A DNA stretch of 52,479 nt, taken from assembly GCA_018830325.1 (NCBI GenBank), contig JAHJSQ010000057.1, positions 1 through 52,479 on the forward strand. Reading direction: 5' to 3'. The DNA is from Gammaproteobacteria bacterium (lineage in GTDB: Bacteria > Pseudomonadota > Gammaproteobacteria > Methylococcales > Methylomonadaceae). Each line of letters opens with the position of its first letter. Position 1 is the first letter of the stretch. The position numbers were made by a program, and so were the translations under genes. Shown here one piece after another: positions 45,918-52,479 of the stretch. Under the pieces are notes generated by a model. That model was not told the origin of the DNA, ran no database searches, and saw only the letters and a list, made by a program, of their open reading frames with translations.

Positions 45918-47801
45918 ATGAAACATTTGTTTACCATCGTCATTTTGCTGTCGAGCGTAGCGGTCTTTTCCGTCAAGGCCGACAACGAAACGCTTGCGCC
46001 CGGTTACGGCGCGCTGCAATACGAACTCCCGGCCGTCGGCAGCTATCTGTTACCGGCGCTCGGAAAAGCCGCAGACGGTAAAGTTCTCGACGAACAAGGC
46101 CAAGCTGTTAACTTGCATCAACTGATGGGCGATAAGATCGTGCTACTCAGTTTTATTTATTCGACGTGCAGCGACGTCAACGGCTGCCCTTTAGCAACCG
46201 GGGTGTTTCATAAAATCAAAAACCGGCTTAAAAAGGCCCCCGAATTGAGCCGACAACTGCGTTTGTTGACGTTAAGCTTCAACCCCGAACAAGACACGCC
46301 CGAGAAAATGAAACAGTATGGCGAGCACCTGCAGGATGAAAACATCGAGTGGCGCTTCCTAACGACTGCTTCGGAAGCCGAGTTGCGGCCGATTCTCGAT
46401 AATTATCGGCAAAGCATCCAGAAAGTCTACGACGAAAACGGACGTTTCACCGGCACTTTTTCGCATATTTTGCGCGTCTATTTGATCGACCGAAACAAAA
46501 AAATCCGCAACATCTACAGCGTTTCGTTCTTGCATACCGACACTTTAATCAACGATGTGAAGACCTTACTGCAACCGGTAGCCGTCGCCACTGGTAAAAA
46601 GTCGAAACAAGTCTTCAAACGCTTTCGACCCGGCGACGATAAATCGAATTACGAAAGCGACGATTACAGGACGGATAGCATCGCACTGGCCGACCGGACC
46701 GGTCAAGCTACCGATTTGATGAAAACGGTCTACAATCCGCCAAAAGGCCTGCCGCCCGTACCAGTTCCGGCAAACAACCCGATCACACCTGAAAAAGTAC
46801 AATTGGGGCGGAAACTTTTCTACGATCGCCGGCTGTCGCTGAACAATACTTTTTCGTGTGCAATGTGCCATATTCCTGAGCAAGGCTTTACCAGCAATGA
46901 GATGAAAACCGCGGTCGGAATCGAAGGCCGTACCGTCAAGCGCAACAGCCCGACACTTTACAATGTCGCCTATTACACAAAACTGTTTCACGACGGCCGC
47001 GAAACCAGCCTCGAACATCAAGTTTGGGGGCCATTATTGGCGCACAACGAAATGGCCAATCCTTCGATCGGCAGCGTAATCGAGAAATTGCATAACGATA
47101 GCGAATACAAGGCTCTTTTCAACAAGGCTTTCGGCAAAGGACCGACAATCGAAACAATCGGCATGGCGATCGCAAGTTACGAACGCACGCTGAACTCCGG
47201 CAACTCAGCGTTCGACCGATGGTATTACGGAAATGAAAAACAGGCATTGAGCGCATCCGCTCAACGCGGATTCAAACTTTTTAGCGGTAAAGCTCAATGT
47301 TCGGCTTGCCACACCGTCGACAAGGAAACCGCACTGTTCACCGACAATGCGTTTCATAATACCGGCATCGGCTACCATGAAGCGATGGGCGGCGATGCCA
47401 AAACTCAGCGCGTGCAAGTCGCCCCCGGCGTCTTTGTCGATGTCGATAACAAATTGATCGCATCGGTCTCGGAAACCAAAAGCAACGATCTCGGTCGCTA
47501 TGAAGTCACGCAAAACCCAAACGACCGCTGGCGTTACAAAACCCCGTCGTTGCGCAATGTCACGCTGACCGCTCCGTACATGCACAACGGTTCGATTTCA
47601 ACACTAAAAGAAGTCGTCGAGCTCTATAACCAGGGCGGCATTAGCAATGAAAACTTAGATCCGCTGATCAATCCTTTGAATTTAAACGCGGCTGAAATAG
47701 ACGATTTAACTGCTTTTCTGGAATCTTTGACCGGCGACAATACCGATGAATTGGTTGCCGATGCATTCGCGGCTCCGGTGGGCGATCATCAAGAGAACTG
47801 A
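45918..47801 (+). CDS. SCO1/SenC and MauG (diheme peroxidase) fusion protein
   Basis: The 627-residue protein starts with a signal peptide (1-21). Residues about 35-220 are a SCO/SenC-type thioredoxin fold with C84-x5-C90 (STCSDVNGC) and the histidine H183 in FSHILRVYLID. Residues about 275-605 are a MauG/CcpA-type diheme peroxidase domain with CAMCH (314-318) and CSACH (461-465). In other bacteria these occur next to mtoX as separate genes, so this fusion joins copper delivery and a peroxidase-type maturation step. The C-x5-C spacing is wider than the usual C-x3-C of SCO. ATG 45918 has GGAG seven bases before it. 56 bp separate it from mtoX. Confidence 0.9.
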   Translation: MKHLFTIVILLSSVAVFSVKADNETLAPGYGALQYELPAVGSYLLPALGKAADGKVLDEQGQAVNLHQLMGDKIVLLSFIYSTCSDVNGCPLATGVFHKIKNRLKKAPELSRQLRLLTLSFNPEQDTPEKMKQYGEHLQDENIEWRFLTTASEAELRPILDNYRQSIQKVYDENGRFTGTFSHILRVYLIDRNKKIRNIYSVSFLHTDTLINDVKTLLQPVAVATGKKSKQVFKRFRPGDDKSNYESDDYRTDSIALADRTGQATDLMKTVYNPPKGLPPVPVPANNPITPEKVQLGRKLFYDRRLSLNNTFSCAMCHIPEQGFTSNEMKTAVGIEGRTVKRNSPTLYNVAYYTKLFHDGRETSLEHQVWGPLLAHNEMANPSIGSVIEKLHNDSEYKALFNKAFGKGPTIETIGMAIASYERTLNSGNSAFDRWYYGNEKQALSASAQRGFKLFSGKAQCSACHTVDKETALFTDNAFHNTGIGYHEAMGGDAKTQRVQVAPGVFVDVDNKLIASVSETKSNDLGRYEVTQNPNDRWRYKTPSLRNVTLTAPYMHNGSISTLKEVVELYNQGGISNENLDPLINPLNLNAAEIDDLTAFLESLTGDNTDELVADAFAAPVGDHQEN

Positions 47802-47818
47802 TCATCGTGCGATCCTTT

Positions 47819-48415
47819 TTACAGCATCGCCAATAACGATGAAATCAATTGAAAATAAATGTCCAACAATCCCGCTAACGCATTTTGATATACGGCTTCC
47901 AGGGTTTCAGTCGGTTGCTCAAGCATTAAATTGAACAAGTCCACAATCGCTGAATAAACGCTCACAAAATAGACTTCCACAACGTCAACTGCTTGATTCG
48001 TATAATTTGTCACCGGTTCGATCAATGCCGCGACCGTTGCTTGAGGGTGATCGTAAAACGCTTGCCAAAATTCGCCGGCTTGCAGACCCAATTGTGTCGC
48101 ATCGACTACTGTCTGTTCATACATAGACTCGACTTTCGGAAAATAAACCTCGTTAACCTGAGCATACATCTGCGCACCGTAATCAACAGCTTGAGCATAC
48201 CATTGCGAGCCCGTCTCGACCGGATGCGCATAAATTTGCTTCGCGGTAACGGCCACTTCAGCGTGCCAATCGAGCAAGACCGTTTTAATTTGTCGATACA
48301 GCTCGCTTACTTGCAGGCTCAGACTACTGTAAAGCTCCCGCGTCGGCAAAAACACTTTATGTTCGAGGTCTAGCGGTTTGAAATCGAAAAAATCGGGTTT
48401 TTTGAAAATTGACAT
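47819..48415 (-). CDS. Unrecognised helical protein with phasin-like composition
   Basis: The 198-residue protein has no signal peptide and is rich in aromatic and short aliphatic residues in long amphipathic helices (AQAVDYGAQMYAQVNEVYF and similar). Three segments start with a similar motif, HPVET, HPQAT and QPTET, at roughly 45-50 residue intervals, which suggests internal repeats. No enzyme motif is seen. Phasin- or apolipoprotein-like surface binding of membranes or granules is a guess. The gene is preceded by an intrinsic terminator on its own strand, so it is probably expressed through or after that hairpin. It converges with sco/mauG, 17 bp apart. Confidence 0.65.
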   Translation of the reverse strand: MSIFKKPDFFDFKPLDLEHKVFLPTRELYSSLSLQVSELYRQIKTVLLDWHAEVAVTAKQIYAHPVETGSQWYAQAVDYGAQMYAQVNEVYFPKVESMYEQTVVDATQLGLQAGEFWQAFYDHPQATVAALIEPVTNYTNQAVDVVEVYFVSVYSAIVDLFNLMLEQPTETLEAVYQNALAGLLDIYFQLISSLLAML

Positions 48416-48442
48416 AACTTACCTTTTTTAAAACTGGGATGT

Positions 48443-48472
48443 CGAAAAAAAGATGCGGCCGGGAGGCCGCAT
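48443..48472 (-). terminator. Intrinsic terminator upstream of the helical protein gene
   Basis: ATGCGGCC-GGGA-GGCCGCAT is a perfect 8-bp GC-rich stem, and on the minus strand a run TCTTTTTTT follows. It would end minus-strand transcription 28 bases before the ATG at 48415. Either it ends the Mla operon or it is an attenuator. Confidence 0.8.
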
Positions 48473-48751
48473 TAAAGAGGAAGGATTCAACTCTAGTCTC
48501 GTGAAGAGTGCATACAAGAGTCGAAGCAAAGTGTATCCATTAAAGGCGACCAGGAAAATGTGGCATTTTGCCGCGCGACAATTGGCCGCTAACCTTGGCC
48601 TCTATTTTGCACCGTATAATTAGTTTGGGTTTCAGATAAGCCCTCTGAACATAAATGAAATCGCGTGATCAGTCGCGTTCAGCAACTCATTGACACGCAT
48701 TCATGCATTAAATAACTGTGTTATTTGACTAAGATTAGGTGAAATGACTGA

Positions 48752-48760
48752 TTATCCACA
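48752..48760 (+). promoter_or_regulatory. Isolated perfect DnaA-box motif
   Basis: TTATCCACA is an exact DnaA consensus. It stands alone here, so its meaning is uncertain. Confidence 0.3.
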
Positions 48761-48843
48761 AAAAACGCCTTGACATCGACTAACGCACTTCCTATTTCGA
48801 CTTTACCTGTGCAGATGCCGGAAGGTTTGGCGCCAAGGATGGA

Positions 48844-49386
48844 TTAACGCAAAGAATTAAACCAAGCGCTCATTTCACTCACGGCTACCTCAGTCAAGTC
48901 GGCAAAGCTATTGACCGCACCCAATGCATTTGCCGATATATTGACTTGTTCAAATTGAAACGTTTTTCGAGCTTTTGGTGCATTTTCGTTCACCTTATAC
49001 ACTTCAACTTCAAAAGCAACGACCGAACGCGCTTGCCGTGGAGTGTCGAAACGTTGTTCAAAATCCAATAAACGCACTTTTACAGTTAACGGCTCGCTTA
49101 CTGGAATTGCTGCGAAGTGCTTGGCCAATAAAGCGGCCGGTTGCGCGATCCATCGGTCTAGGTTATAAAATTTTACAATGGTGGGGGTTAAATAAAGCTG
49201 CCTGTAGTGAATTCTCGTATCCCTTAACCACTCCGGAGCTGTTACTTCGACATGTAATGGGGCCTGCTCAGCATTTCGCTGAACAATAAGCCCAAGGTCG
49301 TGCAAAGCCGCTCCATCGGGTCTAGTTTTATAGCTACAGCCACTTATCAGCATGATTAAACACAAACACGTTAGTGATACTTTCAT
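48844..49386 (-). CDS. ABC-type transport auxiliary lipoprotein (PqiC-like)
   Basis: The 180-residue protein has a lipobox LISGC with the lipidated cysteine at C17 and an outer-membrane type fate (S18, not D). Its content (APEWLRDTRIHYR, WIAQPAALLAKHF) resembles the lipoprotein that follows MCE transporters. It probably forms the outer-membrane end of the lipid bridge. The gene overlaps mlaD-like by four bases and is the last of the four-gene operon. Confidence 0.82.
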   Translation of the reverse strand: MKVSLTCLCLIMLISGCSYKTRPDGAALHDLGLIVQRNAEQAPLHVEVTAPEWLRDTRIHYRQLYLTPTIVKFYNLDRWIAQPAALLAKHFAAIPVSEPLTVKVRLLDFEQRFDTPRQARSVVAFEVEVYKVNENAPKARKTFQFEQVNISANALGAVNSFADLTEVAVSEMSAWFNSLR

Positions 49387-50297
49387 TGCGGCTCCTCATA
49401 TCCCGGTTCGCCCGGAGCAGGCTCGGTTTTAACCGGGCCTAATATTAATGCTTGAGGATTAGCTTCGAGCATATTGGCAACTCGTTTTAATTGATTCATT
49501 GTGGACTGTAATTCATTCATTGTTTGATGCACTTTTGGTAATGTTGTCCCTGTCAGCACATCCCCAACATTCGCTCCCGATGCGATCAATGCATCCCCTC
49601 GGTCACCAAGCACTTTTACACTATTCGCCGCCGCTTTTAAATCAATCGTCAAATCACCGATTTGACCGAGCGTAGTCTCCGTACTATTTATTAAATTCGG
49701 CATTCTTTCCAATACCTTACCCAGTTGATCCTCAAGTTTTGGCATTTTTTCGGTGACGACATTTAAATTACGTAAAATTTCACTTCCATGCTCTTCATTT
49801 TCATCGCTCAACACACGGTCTAGACGTATCATCAATTGTTCGGCTTTCATTAATATTTCTTCGCCTGAACTCAATAAACGATCCGTCAACGATGGCCGCA
49901 ACGGAATTCTTTGCTCCGGCCTGTCGCCAGGTAACAACCATTCATCGCTGTCTCCCGAATCTTGTAAATCGATTTGCGTTAGCCCTGTCACCCCTTTTAG
50001 ACGTAATGTCGCAAAAATCCCTCGTGTAAATCGTATATTGCTATCCACCTCAATTTCGACCAAAATTGTCAGTGGATCGCTCGGATCGAAATTTACCGTC
50101 AAAACCTTTCCGACCGCAATACCCCGGTAATACACGGTAGATTCGGGATTTAAACCGGTTACTGAGTCTCTAGTCGAGATAACATAAAGATCACGTGCCT
50201 TTTCAAAGCTACCGATCCAATACACTATGCCGACTAGTCCTATTATCAGTGTTAGTAAAAAAAGACCGGTAGCTAAAGCGTGCGTATCTCTACCCAA
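49383..50297 (-). CDS. MlaD-like MCE domain protein
   Basis: The 304-residue protein has one N-terminal membrane helix (about 8-27) and one MCE domain at about 40-115 (SVTGLNPESTVYYRGIAVGKV, VTGLTQIDL). A long helical C-terminal part, about 150-280, has hydrophobic heptads and can form the barrel of a lipid-transport needle. The start is a TTG at 50297 inside the end of the ATPase gene, because no ATG is available; this is a weaker start. Function is phospholipid transport between the membranes. Confidence 0.88.
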   Translation of the reverse strand: MGRDTHALATGLFLLTLIIGLVGIVYWIGSFEKARDLYVISTRDSVTGLNPESTVYYRGIAVGKVLTVNFDPSDPLTILVEIEVDSNIRFTRGIFATLRLKGVTGLTQIDLQDSGDSDEWLLPGDRPEQRIPLRPSLTDRLLSSGEEILMKAEQLMIRLDRVLSDENEEHGSEILRNLNVVTEKMPKLEDQLGKVLERMPNLINSTETTLGQIGDLTIDLKAAANSVKVLGDRGDALIASGANVGDVLTGTTLPKVHQTMNELQSTMNQLKRVANMLEANPQALILGPVKTEPAPGEPGYEEPQ

Positions 50298-51072
50298 AAC
50301 AATGCTCTCTATTCACAAAAACTTTCTCAGCGTGCTTATTATGAAAAAATTGTCTCGCAAAAGTATGGCTACACTTTAGCGCGACTTCTAACGGACCGTA
50401 TGCAATTAATTTTTTTTCCGCTAACACAGCAACTTTGGTACACAAATCATTCAAAACGTTTAAATCATGGGTGACCATAACAACCGTAAAACCCAAGTCA
50501 TGATGAAGCTCGCACAATAGATCCACAAATCCTTGACTCGCAATGGGATCAAGACCGGATGTCGGCTCATCAAGAAATAATAACGTAGGCTCTAAAATCA
50601 AGGCCCTGGCAAGAGCCACTCTTTTAACCATACCTCCAGAAAGCTCCGCTGGCATGAGCACCTCGTCCTTCGCAGATAAGCCAACCATCGCTAATTTTAA
50701 AGCAACCAAATGAGTTATCCATTCGAAATCCTTGACACCAATTTCCCGCAACGGAAACGCAATATTATCGAAAACATTTAACGAACTAAATAAAGCGCCT
50801 TTTTGAAACAATACACCACACTGACTTAACATCAGCCCTGACATATTTCCGGACTCATAATCTAAGGTCTGCCCCATTACCGTAACACGTCCTTTGGTCG
50901 GAGCCTGCAATCCGATCATTTCACGCATCAATGTCGTTTTTCCGCTTCCAGATGCCCCGACCAAGCCGAGAATTTCCGTTTTTGACAAACTGAAACTAAT
51001 ATTTTCGTGAATTACGTTGTCACCAAATTGGGTCCAAATGTTTTCCATGTGGATTGCATTGACATCATTCAT
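50290..51072 (-). CDS. MlaF-like ABC transporter ATPase
   Basis: The 260-residue ATPase has Walker A GASGSGKT at 39-46, Q-loop CGVLFQKGALFSSL (the GALF sequence is typical of MlaF), signature ELSGGMVKRVALARAL, Walker B LLFLDEPTSGLD and the H-loop VTHD. It energises lipid movement through the permease. It overlaps the permease by four bases (ATGA) and the MCE gene by eight. Confidence 0.93.
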   Translation of the reverse strand: MNDVNAIHMENIWTQFGDNVIHENISFSLSKTEILGLVGASGSGKTTLMREMIGLQAPTKGRVTVMGQTLDYESGNMSGLMLSQCGVLFQKGALFSSLNVFDNIAFPLREIGVKDFEWITHLVALKLAMVGLSAKDEVLMPAELSGGMVKRVALARALILEPTLLFLDEPTSGLDPIASQGFVDLLCELHHDLGFTVVMVTHDLNVLNDLCTKVAVLAEKKLIAYGPLEVALKCSHTFARQFFHNKHAEKVFVNREHCFG

Positions 51073-52205
51073 GGCATTCCCGTTCCCATAAATAAAATTG
51101 CAAATATCGCATCCACCATGATCACCACAGTAATTGAAGCGACAACGGAATTGGTCGTTTCATTCCCTAAACTTTCCGAATTGGGTTTAATATGAAATCC
51201 ATAGTGACAGGCTATCATTCCTATTAACATGCCGAATACCGCGGCCTTGCCCACTCCAATAAATACATTAACCAAAGGTACGGAATCAGGTAGTCTCTGC
51301 ACAAACTGTTGCATACTTATATCGAGCGTGTGCCAAGCCGACACAATACCACCTATAAGAGCGGCCGCATTAGTCCATACCGTCAATAACGGTAACGTTA
51401 CTGTTAACGCGACTACTATTGGAAAAATGATTCGTAGCGAATGCGAAATTCCCATCGAGGACAATGCATCTAACTCTTCTGCAACGCGCATGATTCCTAT
51501 TTGGGCGGTTAACGCAGATCCTGATCGGCCTGCTACTAAAATAGCCGCTAACAAAGGCCCCAACTCTCGAATTATACTCATCCCCAAAATATTGATAATG
51601 TAGATTTCCGCACCGAAGGCTTGCAGCTGTAGTGCGGACAAATAACTGAGAACAATACCAATCAAAAAGCCAACTAACGCTGTGATGCCAAGCGCCTTTA
51701 CACCGGAACTATATATAGTCATTGATATTTCCGGCCAAGGTATTTTGTTCGGTGATCTGAATAGATGTGCTGTGTCGAGCAATAATTGGCCAAGCAAAAT
51801 AATTCCATTAAATACATGCCTATAAAAAGCCAAAATGACTTTATTTCCGTCCTTGAAGATTTGTACTAAACTTTTCTGTGCTTCTTCCGGCCGTGCATAG
51901 CTAAAGGTTTTCCAGCGATCGAATAAGCGTTTATGTTCCGGCCTCATTTGCACTTGATTTGGAAACTCTCCCCTCCAGGCTTGCCATATTAGCCAAGCTC
52001 CCGCACTATCGAGCGCATCGACCTCATCAAGGCGCCATATACAATCCGAATTAAATTGCAGTCCTTTAAGCTCTCGAGTAATAGCTGGACTTTCGTTGAT
52101 TGCTAATAAGTTCCATGAACCTTTGAGATTAATTGAGGATAAACTATTTTTCTGCTCAATTTGCAACACCGGTTTAGCGATAAGCTTATTTTTTAACGAG
52201 GCCAT
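51069..52205 (-). CDS. MlaE-like permease with N-terminal STAS domain
   Basis: The 378-residue protein has an N-terminal STAS-like domain (about 15-115, with DEVDALDSAGAWLIW) followed by MlaE-type permease helices (about 135-375, e.g. ELGPLLAAILVAGRSGSALTAQIG and EELDALSSMGIS). In Mla systems the STAS protein MlaB is separate; here it is fused, as in some other gamma- and betaproteobacteria. ATG 52205 is chosen over TTG 52208. It leads the operon lipoprotein-MCE-ATPase-permease (read from 5' it is the first gene). Confidence 0.92.
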   Translation of the reverse strand: MASLKNKLIAKPVLQIEQKNSLSSINLKGSWNLLAINESPAITRELKGLQFNSDCIWRLDEVDALDSAGAWLIWQAWRGEFPNQVQMRPEHKRLFDRWKTFSYARPEEAQKSLVQIFKDGNKVILAFYRHVFNGIILLGQLLLDTAHLFRSPNKIPWPEISMTIYSSGVKALGITALVGFLIGIVLSYLSALQLQAFGAEIYIINILGMSIIRELGPLLAAILVAGRSGSALTAQIGIMRVAEELDALSSMGISHSLRIIFPIVVALTVTLPLLTVWTNAAALIGGIVSAWHTLDISMQQFVQRLPDSVPLVNVFIGVGKAAVFGMLIGMIACHYGFHIKPNSESLGNETTNSVVASITVVIMVDAIFAILFMGTGMP

Positions 52206-52208
52206 CAA

Positions 52209-52386
52209 TGTATTTTTCCATTGTTATAAGTAAATACAACTATTCGACCATTCTATAACAATTTGGTTTTCGTCCATGAATCAATTAGCTTTATTGACTA
52301 GCCCATCCAATTACAAACCTAACTGTGAGGGTACGCTGCGCGTACCTAATGGATGCCATCCTTTTGCAAAACCTTAGGGCAAAAAA
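52209..52386. other. Region between Mla operon and 5S rRNA
   Basis: No gene is visible. It contains the perfect hairpin GGTACGC-TGC-GCGTACC at 52330-52346, which resembles REP-like palindromes, and a short palindrome GGATGCCATCC at 52351. The Mla promoter must lie here, downstream of the 5S terminator. Confidence 0.45.
52330..52346. repeat. Short palindrome GGTACGC/GCGTACC
   Basis: A perfect 7-bp stem with a 3-base loop, without a T-run. It could be a REP-like unit or a weak terminator remnant after the rRNA operon. Confidence 0.45.
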
Positions 52387-52417
52387 AAGCCCGTGTTGAG
52401 TGCTCAACACGGGCTTT
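52380..52417 (-). terminator. Intrinsic terminator after 5S rRNA
   Basis: On the minus strand the stem AAAAGCCCGTGTTGAG pairs with CTCAACACGGGCTTTT and is followed by a run of nine T. It is placed just after the 3' end of 5S rRNA, so it is the rRNA operon terminator. Confidence 0.93.
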
Positions 52418-52426
52418 TGGGATAAG

Positions 52427-52479
52427 CGCCTGGCAATTCCCTACTTTCACATGGCAAAGTGCCACACTATCATCGGCGC
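52427..52479 (-). rRNA. rrf: 5S ribosomal RNA, 3' end (cut by the window edge)
   Basis: On the minus strand this reads GCGCCGATGATAGTGTGGCA, then a loop and GAAAGTAGGGAATTGCCAGG, which is the 3' half of bacterial 5S rRNA, including the GCCAGGC terminal strand. The 5' half and the rest of the rRNA operon lie beyond the window. An intrinsic terminator follows immediately. Confidence 0.93.

Larger units (their letters stand above)
48416..48843. other. 428-bp leader/intergenic region between the Mla genes and the helical protein gene
   Basis: No gene is seen. It contains a strong intrinsic terminator on the minus strand (48443-48472) and a perfect DnaA box TTATCCACA at 48752. The hairpin is 28 bp upstream of the helical protein ATG, so the minus-strand segment from about 48800 to 48473 could be a small RNA or a regulated leader. 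Confidence 0.5.

Noticed and set aside
46566-47021. 151-residue open frame antisense to the SCO-MauG gene
   Set aside because: Shadow of a well-supported gene, no start signal.

Overview
The window looks like a chromosomal segment of a gammaproteobacterium, most likely a methanotroph of the Methylococcales. This is an inference from gene content: a ThiS-ThiG fusion, a periplasmic SBP56/methanethiol-oxidase gene next to a SCO-MauG protein, a long membrane-anchored AlgC, the coaBC-dut-algC-argB order, and many short palindromic intergenic elements. Almost every gene is housekeeping and intact. I see no prophage, no CRISPR array, no tRNA and no complete insertion sequence.

Layout. 1-9.2 kb: ABC exporter, aroG, thiSG, trmB (+), then dynamin-like GTPase, pyrE and hemW (-). 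9.8-13 kb: a QseBC-like two-component pair (+) and a fumarylacetoacetate-hydrolase family enzyme (-). 13.3-17.3 kb: trpE-trpG-trpD-trpC (+). 17.4-19.2 kb: a two-gene module, an OLD-like AAA ATPase plus a TOPRIM-like DUF4276 protein, which is a candidate defence system. 19.5-28.2 kb (all -): SPOR protein, argS, priA, a secreted methyltransferase-fold protein, dsbB, an SDR and a spore-photolyase-like radical SAM protein. 28.3-31.3 kb (+): proC, yggT, a yggU pseudogene with two nonsense codons, and a DUF4124 coiled-coil protein. 31.3-36.4 kb (-): argB, algC, dut, coaBC. 36.8-42.9 kb: radC (+), purC (-), djlA (+), pilU and pilT (-), yggS (+). 43-47.8 kb (+): a NemR-like TetR regulator, a DUF4242 protein, mtoX and a SCO-MauG fusion. 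47.8-52.2 kb (-): an unrecognised helical repeat protein and a four-gene Mla/MCE lipid transporter. The window ends in the 3' end of a 5S rRNA gene (-).

The most system-like region is 43.4-47.8 kb. A TetR regulator with a cysteine at the NemR sensor position has a consensus-like promoter whose predicted start falls on its own ATG, with a near-palindrome inside the promoter spacer. A related palindrome lies just before the DUF4242-mtoX-sco/mauG genes. This suggests an autoregulated, redox- or electrophile-responsive methanethiol oxidation locus that carries its own copper and cofactor maturation factor.

The second theme is short non-autonomous elements with terminal inverted repeats in most long intergenic gaps. 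At least four kinds occur, some nested inside others and some recombined into a chimera. They supply the C-terminus of one protein, abut the start codon of coaBC, and create false N-terminal extensions in open reading frames.
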